From Sinotaia quadrata (taxonomy: Eukaryota > Mollusca > Gastropoda > Architaenioglossa > Viviparidae): a stretch of 64,000 nucleotides of DNA. The notes beneath the pieces are model-generated. The model made no database searches. It was given only the letters and a program-made list of their open reading frames with translations, and had not been told where the DNA came from. Location of the stretch: NCBI GenBank assembly GCA_028829895.1, contig CM054177.1, positions 48,368,164-48,432,163 of the forward strand, in the 5' to 3' direction. The position numbers and the translations under genes are program-made. Below are positions 1 through 13,600 of this stretch, in pieces (within the stretch, counting starts at the first letter, position 1; every line of letters begins with the position of its first letter).

Positions 1-149
1 AATTAAAATTAATTCACGAACGAACAATACAATGATGTGTGGAGTGTTTGAAGTCCGAGATCTTTAACAATAGTTAATACTGTCTTGTACCTCTGCTTTT
101 ACTCTGTCCTATAGTGTGTTGGAGTCGGGAAAGCCAATACTATGGATAT

Positions 150-460
150 TAATAAATTAGTAACACTTTGGAAAATAAAATCTTGGTAACACTTTGAAAA
201 ATGACAAATCAGTTACACTTTGGAAAGTGACAAATTAGTAACATTTTGGAAAATGAAACTTTTTGACACTTTGGAAAGTAATACCTTAGTAACACTTTGA
301 AAAATGACAAATTAGTGACAAACTAGTAACACTTTGCAAAATGACAGATTAGTAACAAACTAGTAACACTTTGCAAAATTACAGATTAGTGACAAACTAG
401 TAACACTTTGCAAAATGACAGATTAGTGACAAACTAGTAACACTTTGGAACGTGACAAAT
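150..460. repeat. Minisatellite, TAGTAACACTTTG units
   Basis: The left part has degenerate units of about 27-30 bp (TAACACTTTGGAAAATGACA). The right part settles into a 37-bp unit, TAACACTTTGCAAAATGACA plus GATTAGTGACAAACTAG, repeated about three times. Confidence 0.85.
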
Positions 461-1117
461 GAGTGCTGTCGGGTCGATTTCTATTCTTATGTTATGCGAA
501 TTTGGGGGGTGTTTGCATGACACTGGAGGAAGTAACAAATGAGGACATGAGGATGTTCAGTGCTGAGTTCAGATAAACCTGCCACGTACTGGCACGTGCA
601 CACACACAATGTGCAGAACAAGGGCAGAAAGTGGAAGAAAAATACATTTATTACAACTCTGAACTAAAATAATATCACTCACACACTGAGAATGGGATCT
701 TTAAGATAAGATCTTTAGAGAAGAGGAATTTCGATCGCTGCTAGTGCCAAGTTATCTAATGCATTCATCTCGATAACTAACTTGAACTCTAGCACAAACA
801 AGGAAACTTACGAATATATTCAACAACAAAATTAAATTACACTTCCAGCTCCCTTAAGTATAAAAATATAATCAGTATCAAATAGCTAAAGTAATAAATC
901 GAAAGTAACACAGTTCAACCACTAAACAACCAAAATGTTTGGGGAAAAAAATCAATATTTTACTGTAGCGAGCAGCGTCCTCCATGCATGGTGCAGAGTA
1001 AACTAGGAGGGTTGTTTTCTTACCTGTTGCTATAAACGTTCGTTCTACAGTGATTTGAACAAATATTGATACACAGACCACTGAATTAAACGCGTCTTTC
1101 CTTCACGCCAAAGACCG
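461..1117. other. Unique AT-rich sequence, no gene seen
   Basis: No repeat array and no reading frame with recognisable content. A 67-codon minus-strand frame at 878-1081 has no known motif. Confidence 0.5.
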
Positions 1118-1121
1118 ATGG

Positions 1122-1261
<140 letters not shown>

Positions 1262-1620
1262 AATCATCCATTCATCCATCCATCCATCCATCTATTTCTC
1301 TGTCTGTTTGTCTATCTATCTATCTGCCTTCATATCAACCTACCAGGCTATCTAAATACCTTTCACTTGTCTCTCTTTCTCTTTTTCCATTAATCTATCT
1401 CTCTGTCTATAAGTTCATCTATCCATCAATATATCTATTAACATTTTCTTTAAAAAAAATTACAATTTGATGGATAAAGTGTTGGTGTAGACACGCTATT
1501 TAATAAGTATAGGCTTTTTGATGTCTTCAAAATCCTCAACGCCCACTTGTTGATATTTCGAGTGCAGAATGTGTGCCGCAAACATTTGACGAAATAATTT
1601 CAGATCAAGAAGCGTAGAGC

Positions 1621-1822
1621 AGACTGGCTATCACATCTCTATGGTACAAAACTGTTTAGATTAACCATTAGATATGTATAATACAAAACTAATCTTTTTT
1701 AGACTGACTATCTGACGTATGGTACAAAACTATTTAGATTAACCATTAGATATGTATAATACAAAACTAGTCTTTTTTAGACTGACTATCAGACGTATGG
1801 TACAAAACTTTTCAGATTGTCT
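1621..1822. repeat. Tandem repeat, about 79 bp x 2.5
   Basis: Units start AGACTGRCTATC at 1621, 1701 and 1779 and share GATTAACCATTAGATATGTA. The third copy is truncated. Confidence 0.9.
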
Positions 1823-2083
1823 TTTACGCCGACCGTCTCACATTTAGGTCACGCAGCAACACTCGTTATCACGCCTAGCATCGACAACATAAAGCTCAGT
1901 AGCTGAGTATTGTCTTTTACGCCTACCTTCTTCAAAATGAGTAAGGAGGGAGAATTGGTAGTTACACCTAACGTCGTAGAACCCCAGAAGCTGTGAGCGT
2001 GTTCTTTTGCATCAGCCGTCTCCTTCTGAGGGCATGCGCGAACACTGGCTGTTATGCTTAGCCCCGACACCTGCATTATCATT
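1823..2083. other. Unique sequence, no gene seen
   Basis: Single-copy sequence with two degenerate CTTTTACGCC boxes. Short frames on both strands show no known motif. Confidence 0.4.
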
Positions 2084-2577
2084 TACTCAAGACGTATTTA
2101 GGAAGACAGCAATGGCAAACAAGCCTTTTTATGTACTCAAGACATATTTAGGAAGACAGCAATGGCAAACACGCCTTTTTATGTACTCAAGACATATTTA
2201 GGAAGACAGCAATGGCAAACAAGCTTTTTTATGTACTCAAGACGTATTTAGGAAGACAGCAATGGCAAACAAGCCATTTTTATGTACTCAAGACGTATTT
2301 AGGAAGACAGCAATGGCAAACAAGCCTTTTTTATGTACTCAAGACGTATTTAGGAAGACAGCAATGGCAAACAAGCTTTTTTTATGTACTCAAGACGTAT
2401 TTAGGAAGACAGCAATGGCAAACTAGCCTTTTTCATGTACTCAAGACGTATTTAGGAAGACAAGTGCAAACAAGACCTGTTCATTTACTCAAGACATATT
2501 AAGGAAGACAAGGGCAATCAAGACTTGTTCATTTACTCAAGACGTATTAAGGAAGACAAGGGCAATCAAGACTTGTT
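2084..2577. repeat. Minisatellite, 50-51 bp unit, about 9-10 copies
   Basis: Unit core TACTCAAGACGTATTTAGGA then AGACAGCAATGGCAAACAAG and a variable T run. The last copies diverge (GGCAATCAAGACTTG). Changes in T-run length switch units between 50 and 51 bp, so a plus-strand frame (YLGRQQWQT repeats) stays open for only part of it. I treat it as non-coding. Confidence 0.95.
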
Positions 2578-2935
2578 CACACATCTTTCACACATGCGTT
2601 GTTTGGGATCAAAGCTGCCAACTCTACTAACAAAAATAACCCAAAGGAACAAAACACGTCTACAGTGATTTCTATTCACGGTATGGAGGAGATGAGTTTT
2701 GAATGGCTAACGTTTGTTATATGTACACGCGAGAAAAAAGTCGTTTTATTGATTTCTGCAGCGTTCCAGCTATTCTGGAAATGTGAACCTAACCATTCCC
2801 GTTGCCTGAAATAACAAACAAAACGAAATAAATATAGGTCATTGTTGAAACGAACCCTTGACTTTGTTGAACATGTAGTTCGACACTACACAACTGCTGG
2901 GCTGAATTAGGTGTTGTAGCTTGACACGACAGTTG
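2578..2935. other. Unique sequence, no gene seen
   Basis: A 71-codon plus-strand frame (2599-2814) has no recognisable motif or splice context. Confidence 0.4.
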
Positions 2936-3400
2936 AAGTAGCTGTTTTGTATCTAGACATTATATAAATGCAGTACTTCAGTAGCTGTTTTTATCTCGAC
3001 ACTACATAAATGCAGTACTTTAGTAGCTGTTTTGTTGCTCAACACTACAAAAACGCAGTACTTCAGTAGCTTTTTTGTAGCTCGACACTACAAAAACGCA
3101 GTACTTCAGTAGCTGTTTTGTAGCTCGACACTACACAAATGCAGCACTTCAGTAGCTTTATTTTGTAGCTCGACATTACGCAAATGCAGTGCTTGAGTAG
3201 ATGTTTTGTAGCTCGACATTACACAAATGCAGTACTTCAGTAGCTGTTTTGTAGCTCGACATTACACAAATGAAGTACTTCAGTAGCTGTTTTGTAGCTC
3301 GACATTACACAAATGCAGTACTTCAGTAGCTGTTTTGTAGCTCGACATTACACAAATGCGGTGCTTGAGTAGTATTTAGTAGTTCAACACGAAGTGCTCA
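2936..3400. repeat. Minisatellite, 43 bp unit, about 10-11 copies
   Basis: Unit GCAGTACTTCAGTAGCTGTT then TTGTAGCTCGACATTACACA. Edge copies are diverged and central copies are nearly identical. Confidence 0.95.
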
Positions 3401-3534
3401 CATAGCTGTTTTGAAAATGTAGCATTGAGTAAACGTGATGACGTAAGCAATCTTACGCTCCCATACTGATTAATGAGTTAAAATTAAAATTTTGCAAATT
3501 AGATAATAAGGCAAATTAACGGCCCACTAGCACT

Positions 3535-3745
3535 CCCGATTGTTTACAGTAAGCTATAATATAGATTAAGTTTACAGTTTGTTTACATTATGCTATAATA
3601 TTGATTAATTGGAGAGTTTGTCTGATTGCTATAATATAGTTTAAACAGAGAGTTTGTTTACATTACGCTATAATAAGATTAATTAATTAATTAAGTTTGT
3701 CTATAAACTATAATACAGAAATGGAGAGTTAGTTTACATTACGCT
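3535..3745. repeat. Degenerate tandem repeat, about 45-60 bp
   Basis: Repeated GTTTACATTACGCTATAATA followed by GATTAA and GAGAGTTTG, about four diverged copies. Confidence 0.75.
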
Positions 3746-4734
3746 ATCTGTGGTGGAGTAAATTTGCCTATTTTAAAACTTAAGATTTACACATTTGTTG
3801 CTAATGTTAAAGTGATCCGACCTTGGGCACTCCTTGTAAAGATATGTTTTCAAAGTATGAGAAAACAACTCAGGTGGAGAACATGCTAGAAAATTTGTTG
3901 ATGCAATCCAAATCAGTTTTCACCTAGATGAGTAGTTTTTCTAACAGTCTGACACTTGTTCAGAACAAATTCATCCAATGGGGATGGACCAAAATTACTT
4001 TGTTGAAGAAAGTCTATTTTTTGATCGTAAGTGTGTCATTACAAATTGAGAAAGAATACAGCAAATTATAATCAAGAATGTCGGCCAAATTATAGTCAAG
4101 AATGTCGGCCAAAATGAAGATTAAGGAAAACGTACTCGATGGAAGAAAACTTTCACAGATTAGGTTCATTTCTAGTGAGCAAGAAAAATATCAAAAGGCA
4201 ATAGAGTCATAAATAAATACCGATTTATAAATAAATTTGCAGACTGAAAATGAAAATGTCATTTCAAAATACTTAGCCATATCACTGATATTTGCAATAG
4301 AAATAGAAATGAAACGTACCGACATTGTATTGGAATTAAATTGATGACCATATTCGCGTGAACCGATCATCAGATAAAACAGGCTTGAGAAATTTCTTGT
4401 TTGTTAGAAATAGTGTAAACATGAATACTTTATTGAGTTTGGGTCAAATTAACTAGACTTTCAACTTCATATTATATTTAGATTGGTGCAAACACTACTA
4501 GCCCAAATAACATTTTGGTCCAATTAACTAGACTTGATAAGGCCAAAGAATAGCTTAAAATGATGGATACTGTAGATTGTAGAGCGTCTTATCAGTCAAA
4601 ACAAATTAATGAATGGTTATAGAGCTGCTGCATTTTACAAATGGTGTGAACATTTATATGTCAAATAAAAATACTACAAATTAATTGGGTTTTACACAAC
4701 TAATTGATGGACTGTATCTATAAATCAATACGCC
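3746..4734. other. AT-rich sequence with small duplications, no gene seen
   Basis: It contains a 24-bp direct duplication (AATTATARTCAAGAATGTCG, about 4065-4112) and a diverged pair around GGTCMAATTAACTAGACTT (about 4440 and 4513). No coding signal in any frame. Confidence 0.4.
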
Positions 4735-5085
4735 AGTGACAGTCTCGATTAAATTAGTATGTCGATGATAGTCTCGGTTAAATTAGTACGTCTCAGTTAA
4801 GTTAGTATTCCACAGACTATCTTTGTTAAATTAATATACCAGAGAGTATCAGAATTAGGATGCCGAAGACAAACTCGGTTAAATTAGTATTTCAAATTAG
4901 TCTTTGTAAAATTAGTACAGTCTCCTTTAAATTACTTTGCCGAAGACTATTGGTTAAATTAATATACTAAAAATAGCCTTGGTTAAATTAGGATGCCGGA
5001 CAATCTGGGTTAAATTAGTAGCCGAAACATTCTTGGTTGAAATAGTAAGCTGAAGATATATAAAGGTTAAATAAATACGCCAAAG
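4735..5085. repeat. Degenerate tandem repeat, about 30-35 bp
   Basis: About ten diverged units built on TCTCGGTTAAATTAGTATGC plus CGAAGACAG. Strong divergence suggests an old array. Confidence 0.8.
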
Positions 5086-5404
5086 ACAGGTTCGGTAAAA
5101 AGTTTGTTAATGAAGGCGTAGCGTAGCTCCAGACAGTGTAAAGGCAAAAGTTTTAACCTTTTCAAACAATTTTTTTGAAGTAAAAAAATAAAAAGTAAAA
5201 TAAATAATAATAAAGTAAACCTTAAAGTTTCGCTGCATAACGCTAATTTTTAACTAATTTGCTTGACAAGGCTTTTGTTTGAGTGTGTCTGACCTGGAAT
5301 CCTTGCATTATATTGTTAATTTTGGTTTCGAATATTTATTTTTTAATTTGCCAATTTGTGTCCTGAATGATAGCTTGACAAAGTGAATTTTGGTAATGTA
5401 TATG
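5086..5404. other. Unique AT-rich sequence, no gene seen
   Basis: No repeat and no plausible coding frame. Confidence 0.4.
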
Positions 5405-5538
5405 TGCTTTGTTTATATATATATGCACACGTACACACACACATTTATATATACACGTACTCACTCACAGATATACACACATATAAATACATACACACGC
5501 GTATATATATATATATAACTATAGACACAAACACACAT

Positions 5539-5591
<53 letters not shown>

Positions 5592-5640
5592 CATACACGC
5601 ACACACACATATAACTAGACACAAATACACCAAGCACAAT
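5405..5640. repeat. Compound (TA)n / (CA)n microsatellite
   Basis: Mixed CACACA, TATATA and ATACATACA runs, including an uninterrupted TA tract at about 5546-5586. Opposite-strand frames across it are artefacts. Confidence 0.95.
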
Positions 5641-7060
5641 AATTAGGTATTGTTTATACTAGCTAAACCACACAACGAATCTCTGAATCAATGAGAATGT
5701 ATTCTGAAAAGACAATGAAGCGTCCTAAAACAAATGACTTTCTTGACTGACAACCAGAAAACAAACTCGTCATAATTGTTTCCTTCTTACCGTTGCATAG
5801 CAACCATCTCATAAATGGCTTTTAAAGTATTTTTCTCCGGCGAGTCAAATGTTTCATTCTGCGGAGCGACTGCAATTATTTCAACATGATATTCATAACT
5901 TCTACCTGGGAAAAACACATCTGCAACCCCTCTCCCCATCACACCCACACTCACTCAGCAAGTGAAAGACAGGTAATATGCCAACTTCCGGCAAGCAGTA
6001 GACCCTGACTACCCGTCTGATGCTCACAGCAACATACACGCCAAAAAGAAATCGTTCCTATTGGGAGTTCGTGCAGATTGCGTGACTACATGGAGAAATT
6101 TGATTGGACGTTTCCTTCCACGTGACTAAACTGCTGGGCTTGTGCTCCAGTTTGTGGTAATTCTAGCGGACGTTTTACAGAGAGAATGCTTGCGGTTTAT
6201 ATAATGAACAGTGAATTCTTGGTGATCGTTAATCTTGAACAATCAGTGTATTGACCATCGACAAACATATCAATGACTGTTGTCTTTATGAAATCAGGCT
6301 CGTCACAAGGGGTTCTTTCTCTAGATTTAAAATCCTATTCATCTGGATCCATAATCTGAATTCTGCTAGATCTAACCTAAGCCCGCTTTATTACATTCGC
6401 CATGACGATTATTTTAGATCTAAAGTACACATATATCCTCTTTATTAAGTGTGAATAACTTTTAAAGATCTATAGAAATGGAATGTTTTCATCTTTGCTA
6501 TCGTCCTATATGTAAAGTAATCAGTCCATTATAGTTCATAACAATATTAACCCTTTTATGTCATAAGATTTTCTGATTATTTCTAGTTTAATGTATCTTC
6601 TCATTAAAATAGTTTCTTTGTTATTAAAACAGTTATGTAGACAATATATGGTTCGAGCATTTCTGACATAGTTTTAAAATTACGAAGGAATGCTGACAGC
6701 ACTCGCTATATTTAGAGAGAGTGCTAACAATGCGAAACTGAGCACGAAGGTCAAAAGTACAAATTTTCTTTCAATTACATCCGGGTCCTGGTATGACATA
6801 CTTTCAGGACAATGAGCACAGCCTAATTACACTGTTTCTGCGCGTTCGGGCACAATCGTAGTGAACGAAGGCGTGGCTTTCGGGCGTTTCAATACCAATA
6901 CAGTTGAAAGAATATACGGAATGCAGATGAACCAAATCCAACAGAAAGAGACCGTGCATTGATGCTTTCTTTGAAAATACCGTTGCAGCAAGAAATCAGA
7001 AAAGAACAAGAAGAGGGAACGCGACAGTACGTTGTAAAACGTCATTTTGGTGACGATTTT
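5641..7060. other. 1.4 kb unique sequence, no gene supported
   Basis: There is moderate CpG around 5,940-6,180 with CACGTGAC near 6,120. Short frames (6251-6448 plus, 6827-7066 minus) have no known motif. This is one of the longer array-free stretches in the left half, so an unrecognised short exon cannot be excluded. Confidence 0.4.
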
Positions 7061-7425
7061 CTTCATTCAGGTCTGCATACAGTAGTCCTTCATCTACTTC
7101 ATTCAAGTCTGCATACAGTAGTCCTACATCTACTTCATTCATGTCTGCATACAGTAGTCCTACATCTACTTCATTCATGTCTGCATACAGTAGTCCTACA
7201 TCTACTTCATTCATGTCTGCACACAGTAGTCCTACATCTACTTCATTCATGCCTGCATACAGTAGTCCTACATCTACTTCATTCATGTCTGCATACAGTA
7301 GTCCTACATCTACTTCATTCATGTCTGCATACAGTAGTCCTACATCTATTTCATTCATGTCTGCATACAGTAATCCTACATTTACTTCATTCAAGTCTGC
7401 ATACATTAGACCTACATACATTCAT
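7061..7425. repeat. Minisatellite, 36 bp unit, about 10 copies
   Basis: Unit CATTCATGTCTGCATACAGT then AGTCCTACATCTACTT. Because 36 is divisible by three, at least two plus-strand frames and one minus-strand frame run open across the array (minus strand repeats YADMNEVDVGLL). Open frames on both strands are what a neutral in-frame repeat gives, so I do not call a gene. Confidence 0.95.
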
Positions 7426-8555
7426 TGTCAAATAAACTAAATAAAGGAGTAGCCAAACAGTTTTATTGATCGTAATCCAAGTTTGTAAACTCTCGTGTCC
7501 GATTTTAATTATGACCGCTGACTCATATTCAAATTTAAACTTAAATTAATTTTCTTTTTACAAACTCACGTATATCATATTTTGAAGAATTTTCAATTAT
7601 AAAACTGTAAATGGTGTATGCTAAATATTTCGATGCAATATTTATTTTTAATTTTTAAACTTAAATTAAGTAAAATGAACAGGAAAAAAATAGCATATTG
7701 TTTAAAGTATTAATTCACTTCACAAAGCGAAGATACCCTTTAAACTTTCCCTTCTTGCTTTAATTTTTCACACATTTCAATTAATTTTAATCTCATTATT
7801 CCTTGTTATCCACGACGTTTTCGAACATAAGTCAAGTAGCACGTGCTACCATAGGTGGTATAAAAATAGATGTATGGCCACATTCCGGCCTTCTTTGCTC
7901 ACGCTATAATCTTACAACGAATGACTCGCATTTAATATTGTTTTCTTAAAAAACAGAGGCACTGGATCGTACTATGCACTGAGTAGATGTACATACAAAT
8001 GGAGAAAATTCTTAAAAAGACATTAAATCAATCTTGTTTTAAACATTTTCCAATCAAAAGATGTGACTGTCATTGGAGATAGACCTCAAAAGATGGTTAT
8101 CTGCTTTGCGGCTGAAAAATCCTCCAAAGAGTGTTTATGTGTGTTGATAAATATCTTACCATTGAAAACCATATTCCAGAGTTCTGTAATAAAAGAAAGA
8201 CGATTAAGAAGCGAAAGTACTATATAATATCCAGCGACAATGTCGTCTGCTGCAAATACACAGTATGCCGAAGAATACCTGTCAAAGTTGGAAATGCGGC
8301 CATTTTAACCTATCTGATCATCTCCTTAACAACGCTTTTTGACGATCCAATTTTAGAGTTATCTTACCTATTCTATGGAAATATCTTACAAATTTGCATA
8401 AATTGATGTCATCACATCTTTCCCTCTCGTCTTTCTTTAGTTTAGACTGATTTCACATTCTTTCTGTTCACATTCCCTTTATTTATTTTTTTACTATTGA
8501 TTTACACAGACTTACTTGCTGAAATCCACTGCCCTAATCTGCAGTAAAGTGTTAT
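7426..8555. other. 1.1 kb unique AT-rich sequence, no gene supported
   Basis: A 91-codon plus-strand frame at 8131-8406 shows no known motif. No repeats of note. Confidence 0.4.
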
Positions 8556-8556
8556 C

Positions 8557-8960
<404 letters not shown>

Positions 8961-10119
8961 ACACCAAAGATACGTGCGATCTTTCGAGATTATTGGTCGC
9001 AGCAAAGCCGATATATCAGCGAAATAAGTCAGTTAAAGTTAACAGCGAAACAAAAGAATAGTTTGTTGACCGCAAACTCACGTGTTCATTGTGAAGAACA
9101 TGTTACCAAATCGAAGTCCATTTATTACCATTTGTGCACTAACATCGACTTCTGACATGATAGTCGCTGATATAATACCCATAACAATAAATGAATTTCC
9201 CCTTTAGCAAATGGCTTTTAGCAAATGAAAAGAATAAAATGAAAGAAAGGAAAGTAATTACAGGAGATAAATGGAATTCACTTAATGCAATATGCAGCTG
9301 AACATGTGCACTTATACAATATTAGACGAGTTTTTCGTAATGTCACGTGGGTGATCTTTTGAAATGACATGCATGGCCATTCTCTGTCTCACATACAGAC
9401 CCACTCACAGTTGCCACCCCCTCACCATATGTATGCACGCTCACACGGACATACACTAGCGTGCGTCCGTTTACGTTCTACTCAATCTACTGAGTACTGT
9501 AGTATTTCAGTACAGATTTACACATCCTACAGATTTAAGTATTGTATCTGCAGTTAAGAAGGATGCCAGGTAAGACTTAGGAGACTGGTCTGAAATGAGT
9601 TCAGAAATCATTTTGATGAGAGTCGTAAGACTTCTCTTGACTGTGGCTCAGTAACGCGACGAAATAGATTTTCGTGATGATTCCAGGGGAAAATATTCAA
9701 AATTCATTAAGAGATTGCTCGGGAAGGGGGAACGCAAATAAACAACAAAAAAGTACAGTTAAAAGAACCCACAAAACAATTAAAACAATGTCAACAACAA
9801 CCAAACCCCGCCAGTGACAGAACATTCAGTGTGTGTGTGTGTGGGGGGGGGGGGGCAGAAACGAAACAATGCCTGTTATGAAAGCGTATTATGTAAAATT
9901 GTGTAATGTTGATTTTGTTTATGTTATTGTCTGTTTGGGCCAATATACCAGCACTGCTTTAGCTCTTTGTGATTATGCCATTGGTCGAATTTTTAAATGA
10001 TAGATTTACTTTAATCGCTGGTTATTCGATCTGTATTCTAACTGCTATTTTCTTTGAACTGATTGTTCAAACTCACAAGGATCGACTAAAATCTTAGATT
10101 TCATACTTTAGGAATAGCA
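8961..10119. other. Unique sequence, no gene supported
   Basis: It contains a (GT)n/G-run at about 9830-9855. No coding similarity; a 62-codon frame at 9369-9557 is not recognisable. Confidence 0.4.
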
Positions 10120-10405
10120 TAGCAAAATGTAGTGGACAGAGAAATAGTTGAATGAGAAGTAGAGGACATGAGAAGTAGTTGAATGAGAAGTAGAGGACAT
10201 GAGAAGTAGTTGAATGAGAAGTAGATGACAGGAGATGTAGAAGACATGAGAAGTAGAGGACATGAGAAATAAAGGACATGAGAAGTAGAGGACATGAGAT
10301 GTAGTGACATGAGTAGTTGTTGAATGAGAAGTAGTGGACATGAGAAGTAGTGAAAAGAGAAGAAGAGGAAATGAGAACTAGAGGACACGAGAAGTAGAGG
10401 ACATC
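10120..10405. repeat. Minisatellite on GAAGTAGAGGACATGA, 15-31 bp periods
   Basis: A 31-bp unit (GAATGAGAAGTAGAGGACAT plus GAGAAGTAGTT) interleaved with 15-16 bp sub-units. Three overlapping minus-strand frames (Ser/Thr/His/Leu/Phe-rich) are repeat artefacts. Confidence 0.95.
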
Positions 10406-10570
10406 CCTGTCTGACGCAGATGTTGTCCTTATCGTCATACATCACTGTAAATATCATCGCCATCGTATACCTTCTTCAGCACCAATTCATTATCACAATC
10501 ACAGCTTTCCACATCCATATATATAAATATATAAATATACCACTATAACACGCCGCCCCATACCTTGTCC

Positions 10571-10863
10571 CACAATGTAAGACCCCATTCTAGACATTGT
10601 CACCACTTTGTGTCTCAGTCACAATGTAAGACCCCATTCTAGATATTGTCACCATTTTGTGTCTCAGTCACAATGTAAGACCCAATTCTAGATATTGTCA
10701 CCATTTTGTGTCTCAGTCTCAATGTAAGACCCAATTCTAGATATTGTCACCATTTTGTGTCTCAGTCACAATGTAAGACCCAATTCTAGATATTGTCACC
10801 ATTTTGTGTCTCAGTCTCAATGTAAGACCCAATTCTAGATATTGTCACCATTTTGTGTCTCAA
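10571..10863. repeat. Minisatellite, 49 bp unit, 6 copies
   Basis: Unit CACAATGTAAGACCCAATTC then TAGATATTGTCACCATTTTG and TGTCTCAGT. Alternating CAGTCACA/CAGTCTCA variants suggest duplication of unit pairs. Confidence 0.97.
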
Positions 10864-11350
10864 CCACAAGCCATAAGTTAAAATGTCACTCATTGTCACA
10901 CGCCATTGAAGTCATTATGTCACATCATTGTATCTCAATCACAAGCCTTTACTTTAACATGTAATCCATTGTCACTCACTGTCACGTCATTATCACACAC
11001 CTCTTAACATTGTTACCACAGTCCCATCCTATCACATACCATTCTAGGCATTTTCACCATAAAAACACCCCCTCCAATGCACATTTTGTCAGAACTATCA
11101 CGTATCTGCTAACTAGACGTTGTTTCCCATTAGCACATCGGATCCCCCCCCCCATTATAATTTTGTCCCCCATTACCACAATTCCCCTTTTAACAAATAA
11201 CATTCTAGATTTTCTCAGCATAACCCTATCTTTACCATTTCGCATTCCAGATCGTCACTTCCAGCACACGCCAGCCCAAACATTGTCACCACTAGCACAC
11301 GCCAGCCCACCTATTGTCACCATTAGCACACACCAACCCCAAATTATCAC
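10864..11350. repeat. Degenerate continuation, ATTGTCACCATTAGCACACG units
   Basis: Diverged sequence continues the CATTGTCAC/CATTCTAG theme of the 49-bp array with units of about 30-50 bp, and reads as an old flank of that array. The 156-codon frame at 11010-11480 follows the repeats and is not a recognisable protein. Confidence 0.6.
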
Positions 11351-11717
11351 CATTATATCGTACAAGTCCGGATGCTGCCGCCTAAATCTCACCTTCTCTC
11401 CTGATTCCTCAAGATTATTCAGAAGTTGTAATTTATTGGAATGTGCAAACGTTCATTGTGACATCTTAATGAATGTCTAAAGACCATCCGTAACATTGGA
11501 ACGGCATACTTAGTATTTTTTCTACTTTTGCTGCAATACTTTGTACAAGCAGGCCTCTCCTAACAATCTGACTGCAACATGAATATGTCTGAAATACAGT
11601 GAGTTGCACTTTGGCTATTTATATGGATTACTTTCCAAGTTTTGAAAAAGTAAGTCAATAAACAAATTTGAATAAAAAATCTCTAACACCCCTCATTTCC
11701 CCTACCTCTCGAATTCA
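11351..11717. other. Unique sequence, no gene seen
   Basis: Single-copy, no known coding motif. Confidence 0.4.
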
Positions 11718-11960
11718 GCACTAATAGGACTCCAGTAAACAACAATATGACTCCAGTACACACCAACAAAAGGGCTCCAGTACGCAACATCATTAGGGCT
11801 CCACTACACAACAACAATAGGACTCCATTAAACAACACCAATAGGACTCCAGTACACAACACAATAAGACTCCAGTACACAACACCAATAGGACTTCAGT
11901 ACACAACACCAATAGGACTTCAGTACACAACACCAATAGGACTTCAGTACACAATAGGTA
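11718..11960. repeat. Minisatellite, 24 bp unit, about 10 copies
   Basis: Unit GGACTTCAGTACACAACACC plus AATA. In-frame period gives open frames on both strands. Confidence 0.95.
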
Positions 11961-12079
11961 TCTGAATGAGGAAGACGAAGATTGGACTGTTTGCAATAGC
12001 GTACTTTCAAGCGACATAAATGTCTGACAGATTCGTACAGGCTTATTATCTTTTACAAAAACATGTGTGACACATATTC

Positions 12080-12420
12080 GTACAGTCCACTTACAGTTAT
12101 GAGTGAGAGAGGTTCTTATCATCTGATAATTTATATGCGTGACAGGTTCTTACCATCTGATCATTTACATACTGGTATGCGTGACATAATTTTTTAGTCT
12201 GATCATTTATACAGCTATGCGTGACTAAGGTTCTTACAGTCTGGTCACTTACACAACTATGCGGGACAAGGATTTTATAGTCTGGTCATTTACGAAAGTA
12301 ATGCGTGACATATTCTTACAGTGTGATCATTTACACATGAATATGTAGAAGATTCTAACTGTCGGATTAACTACACGCTTGAGTATGATTTAGTTAGAAT
12401 ATAACATGCCGTTAGTGTAT
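12080..12420. repeat. Degenerate tandem repeat, about 50-60 bp
   Basis: Repeated TTCTTACAGTCTGATCATTT then ACACAACTATGCGTGACA, six or so diverged copies. Confidence 0.8.
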
Positions 12421-13421
12421 TCTTGACATTTATGGGAGTATGTATGATAAATACTCTAATTTATTGTAAACAAAATGTTGTTAATTTCTTTTCAGGAAAA
12501 TGGAAGATCAGCACATTAAAAACTCTTCAGAAAAGTTTTTAAAAAAACCACCCTATCGTTGTTTTATTGGTTGGTTGGTTGGTTTATTTTGATTTTTTCC
12601 CCGAAACAAAGTATTCATTGAAGATTGCGGATTGATTCTCTCACGAGAATAAGTAAACAAAATCTAAATATTTTAAGACAAAAATATATCTTTCCTGGCA
12701 ACTTGCAAGAAAAAATAATTATTTCCGAATATTTCATGCTGCAATACCATTACTTGGTTTCCTTTCACTGGTCAATGTCATTGCTTGTCGTAGTGCAATG
12801 ATTTATTGTCACGCGTTTGTGATAGGGTGATGTCATTTAGGGTTACACTATATTGCAGGTGAGTAAAGTATTCTAATGAAACATTATTGTGGTATAGTGA
12901 TGTGATTCACTATGCATTATTGTGACGTGGTGAAGTGATTCAATATACATTATTCTGACGCATGACGTGATTCAATATATTTTTTTCTGACGCAGTTAAT
13001 TATTTTAAAACTAAATTGATAATGGTACAGTTTAACGATTTAATCTCACTTACTATAGCACAACATAAATAATAAAAGTGGGTCCAATTATTAGGGAAAA
13101 CCAGACTGATCATATGCTGTCAATTACTTTGTAGCATAATACAACTCTACAAAAGGTAAAACTGTATCAAATAATTGTGCAAAACCAAACTGACCAATAT
13201 TGCTAGTTTCTTGTAGACTATTGTAGTAATAATGAAGGTAAAACTGGATTTTATTGTAATACCATTGATGTTTAGCATTATTTCTACGCCCGATTGAAAG
13301 TAATCTTGCAAAATTAGCAGAAGTAAATATCTTAATCATATGCTGTAATAACCGATAAAGTACACAAATACTTCAACTTCTATAATACTCTGAAATACTA
13401 AATAGGCACCAGTAGTCTATA
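12421..13421. other. AT-rich sequence with minor repeats, no gene seen
   Basis: It includes a short (TTGG)n run near 12,568 and a three-copy degenerate GTGATTCAATATACATTATT motif at 12,885-12,985. A 71-codon minus frame at 13124-13339 is unrecognisable. Confidence 0.4.
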
Positions 13422-13600
13422 GTTTACATAAGAGTGATTGCCCTTGGTTTTGGAGACTTTTGTAATCTGATTTATTTATAAGAGATAGATCAGTGTTGTA
13501 GTTACATAAGAGTGACTGCCCTTGATCTGGAGACTTTTGTAGGCTGATTTATATATGAAATAAATCAATATTGTAGTTACATAAGAGTAACTGCCTTGGT
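13422..13600. repeat. Tandem repeat, about 75-79 bp x 2.3
   Basis: Units start GTTACATAAGAGTGACTGCC and contain GGAGACTTTTGTAGGCTGAT. Confidence 0.85.

Noticed and set aside
2084..2577. Minisatellites as CRISPR arrays
   Set aside because: Units are head-to-tail without unique spacers, the DNA is eukaryotic, and no cas-like genes occur. The same holds for the cassette array at 23,624, whose spacers are simple CA repeats.
5641..6450. tRNA, snRNA or SINE promoter signals
   Set aside because: I scanned for A-box/B-box pairs (GGTTCGANTCC) here and elsewhere and saw none in proper spacing.
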